Of a DNA stretch of 64,000 nucleotides, positions 62,801 to 64,000 are shown in pieces; within the stretch, counting starts at the first letter, position 1; each line of letters begins with the position of its first letter. The DNA lies in the NCBI RefSeq assembly GCF_901709675.1, contig NC_051100.1, positions 3,410,001 to 3,474,000 of the forward strand, read 5' to 3'. The notes beneath the pieces are model-generated. The model saw only the letters and a list, made by a program, of their open reading frames with translations. It was not told where the DNA came from and made no database searches. This DNA comes from Syngnathus acus (lineage: Eukaryota; Chordata; Actinopteri; Syngnathiformes; Syngnathidae). The position numbers and the translations under genes are program-made.

Positions 62801-64000
62801 ATCCTCTCAGACAGGACATGAACTAAGTATGATCTTCATGTATTCCTTTTTTTATTTTTGCCCTATCTAATTTAACTCTTGAAACGTTCACAATCAACTC
62901 CAAGAGACACAGATGTTAGCGGATGGATTGTTTTGTTTTCAGATAACCTTATGACTTCAGTATTATCGGTATATTTGAAAATATTACATTTGCCTTATTG
63001 TGGAAAAATTCAACATACGTTTGTCCAGCCAACCGTACTCTGCCACCATCTCCTTATATGCAGGATATCTTCCAGCTTCCTGTAACAACACCAACAATTT
63101 ACATTTAGTATACATTGATGTGTCGTATAATTCTGTAGATAGCAGTTTTAGAAAAGAAACGGTGAAAAATGAAAAGATCTAATCAAATATTTACAAAAAG
63201 CAGATCATAGGCCAATTTGAATCTGATCCCTGACCGCCTATCAATAATGAAACGGACGCACTTTGCAACATGCAACTTGAGATGTGAGGGGCACAAAATG
63301 AGAACGGCAGCTCTTGAACACATTTGGTGACACACTTTCGGCTATTGTGTGCTAACAAAGACAGCCGTCCATCACAGGCTTAAAACATGGATGGACACTG
63401 AAGTCAGGCAAGTGAGCCACAGTCAGTGAGCTTTGGTGCAACTGCTAATATTGCATCCACCATTTGCAAAAAAAACAAACATCTCACCCTAATTGTTAAC
63501 ATGACATGCGTGTGACTCTTCAGGACCTCCACGGCGTTGCTGTGTGTGATGTCATCAAAGCTGACCCCATTGGCTGCCAGGATCTGATCCCCCATTTTGA
63601 TACCGTGCTGCTCCGCCAGCCCACCCGGGTCCAACCTGACCATTGGACATAAAAACTTCATGATTTCAAGAGGACACCCTAATTAGAAACACCTCATTAG
63701 AGATTGAAGATGATGATTACTTTGAGACGTAAATTCCCAGTCCAAACTCTCGACCTCCTCGGATGTTGAAGCCCAGGCAGTAATCATCTGACGTGGTGAA
63801 GAGATGCACTATCCTGCGGAGGGCGCTGTCCGAGCTGGCCTCTGACGGCGTGCGTCCGCCCTCCTCCACCACCATCCTCCTGTGAATCAGGTCCACCCTA
63901 ATACACAAAAGTACAAACAGAAGTGAAACAACACCAGACCATTTGCATTGGTGGAAAAACATTTTGCGGGGTTGTCGACACACCTAAAAGTGAAAGCGGT
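58741..64000 (-). CDS. pdzd7: PDZ domain-containing protein 7 (3' part)
   Basis: Minus-strand coding exons, 5' to 3': 64000-63984 (partial, tentative), 63897-63721, 63635-63488, 63079-63019, 62394-61993, 61372-61238, 61117-61017, 60954-60863, 60801-60674, 60580-60512, 60366-59938, 59809-59709, 58893-58741. Every join is in phase, giving 670 residues of the C-terminal part. PDZD7 is a scaffold of the Usher type 2 complex at stereocilia ankle links and in photoreceptors, with whirlin, usherin and ADGRV1. Visible: PDZ2 ([20 protein letters not shown] to VMLTIR), [18 protein letters not shown], a Ser-rich linker, HITLSG and [15 protein letters not shown], the harmonin-like helical domain ([16 protein letters not shown] to [13 protein letters not shown]), [15 protein letters not shown], a poly-Ser run, and PDZ3 ([10 protein letters not shown] to AVDTIRRSF). 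The protein stops soon after PDZ3 (KVPKETPAH). PDZ1 and the N-terminus lie past the window. Introns of 400-815 bases hold nothing else I recognise. Confidence 0.95.
60674..61117 (-). other. pdzd7: pdzd7 harmonin-like domain exons
   Basis: Exons 61117-61017, 60954-60863 and 60801-60674 encode a helical harmonin_N-like domain: [38 protein letters not shown], then [20 protein letters not shown]. This domain type is shared with harmonin and whirlin. Confidence 0.9.
63488..63897 (-). other. pdzd7: pdzd7 PDZ2 exons
   Basis: Exon 63897-63721 carries [17 protein letters not shown] and ends in phase 2 (AA). Exon 63635-63488 starts with the G that completes Lys and continues [20 protein letters not shown]. 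The join gives VSKLDPGG, in frame. CLGF is the carboxylate-binding loop of the PDZ fold. Confidence 0.93.
63984..64000 (-). other. pdzd7: Possible partial upstream pdzd7 exon
   Basis: At the right edge the minus strand reads TAFTF followed by AG and a GTGTGT donor. Its phase (2) fits the acceptor of exon 63897-63721. Too short to confirm by homology. Confidence 0.4.

Noticed and set aside
63488-63721. Apparent frameshift at the PDZ2 exon join of pdzd7
   Set aside because: On counting bases the upstream exon ends in phase 2 (AA) and the next begins with G, giving Lys and an intact frame.

Overview
The window is nuclear DNA of a vertebrate, almost certainly a teleost fish. Four split protein genes can be rebuilt exon by exon with GT-AG introns and matching reading phases at every join. 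Between them lie AT-rich spacers with CA/GT microsatellites, short DNA-transposon remnants (hAT-like and piggyBac-like, TTAA-bounded) and dispersed repeats typical of ray-finned fish. There are no bacterial-style operons, CRISPR arrays, or recognisable tRNA or rRNA genes.

Layout. (1) 1-1238: upstream DNA and a GC-box/CRE promoter. (2) 1625-15254, plus strand: a complete tp53bp2 (ASPP2) gene, 20 coding exons, 1121 residues: ubiquitin-like N-terminus, coiled coil, proline-rich region with a PPPPY motif, RVKF, ankyrin repeats and SH3. (3) 20345-29999, plus strand: a complete class 4 semaphorin, best called sema4g, 14 coding exons, 873 residues, ending in a PDZ ligand (ESSV). (4) 30000-46900: a spacer of about 17 kb without a recognisable gene, with one exon-like orphan, a possible remote non-coding first exon, repeats and several CTCF-like motifs. 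(5) 53482-56454, plus strand, with a probable leader exon ending at 46944: lzts2, 7 coding exons, 747 residues, ending in ATEI. (6) 58741-64000, minus strand: the 3' part of pdzd7 (PDZ2, harmonin-like helical domain, Ser-rich linker, PDZ3); its 5' part, with PDZ1, lies beyond the right edge.

Order and orientation sema4g(+) lzts2(+) pdzd7(-) match the human 10q24 block as I recall it. Human MRPL43 and TWNK, which sit between SEMA4G and LZTS2, are not visible here. tp53bp2 is on human chromosome 1, so its position beside sema4g is a lineage-specific join or an older linkage broken elsewhere. The gene products act in different places: p53/PP1/YAP signalling (ASPP2), cell-surface guidance (Sema4G), centrosome and Wnt control (LZTS2), stereocilia ankle links (PDZD7). 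Two neighbours of the PDZ protein carry PDZ-ligand tails.

I found no convincing undescribed biological system. The points most worth a second look are a tandem cluster of DR1-type nuclear-receptor sites in an lzts2 intron, a TTAA-bounded foldback element, an orphan exon-like ORF downstream of sema4g, a possible upstream ORF overlapping the lzts2 start, and the missing mrpl43/twnk interval.
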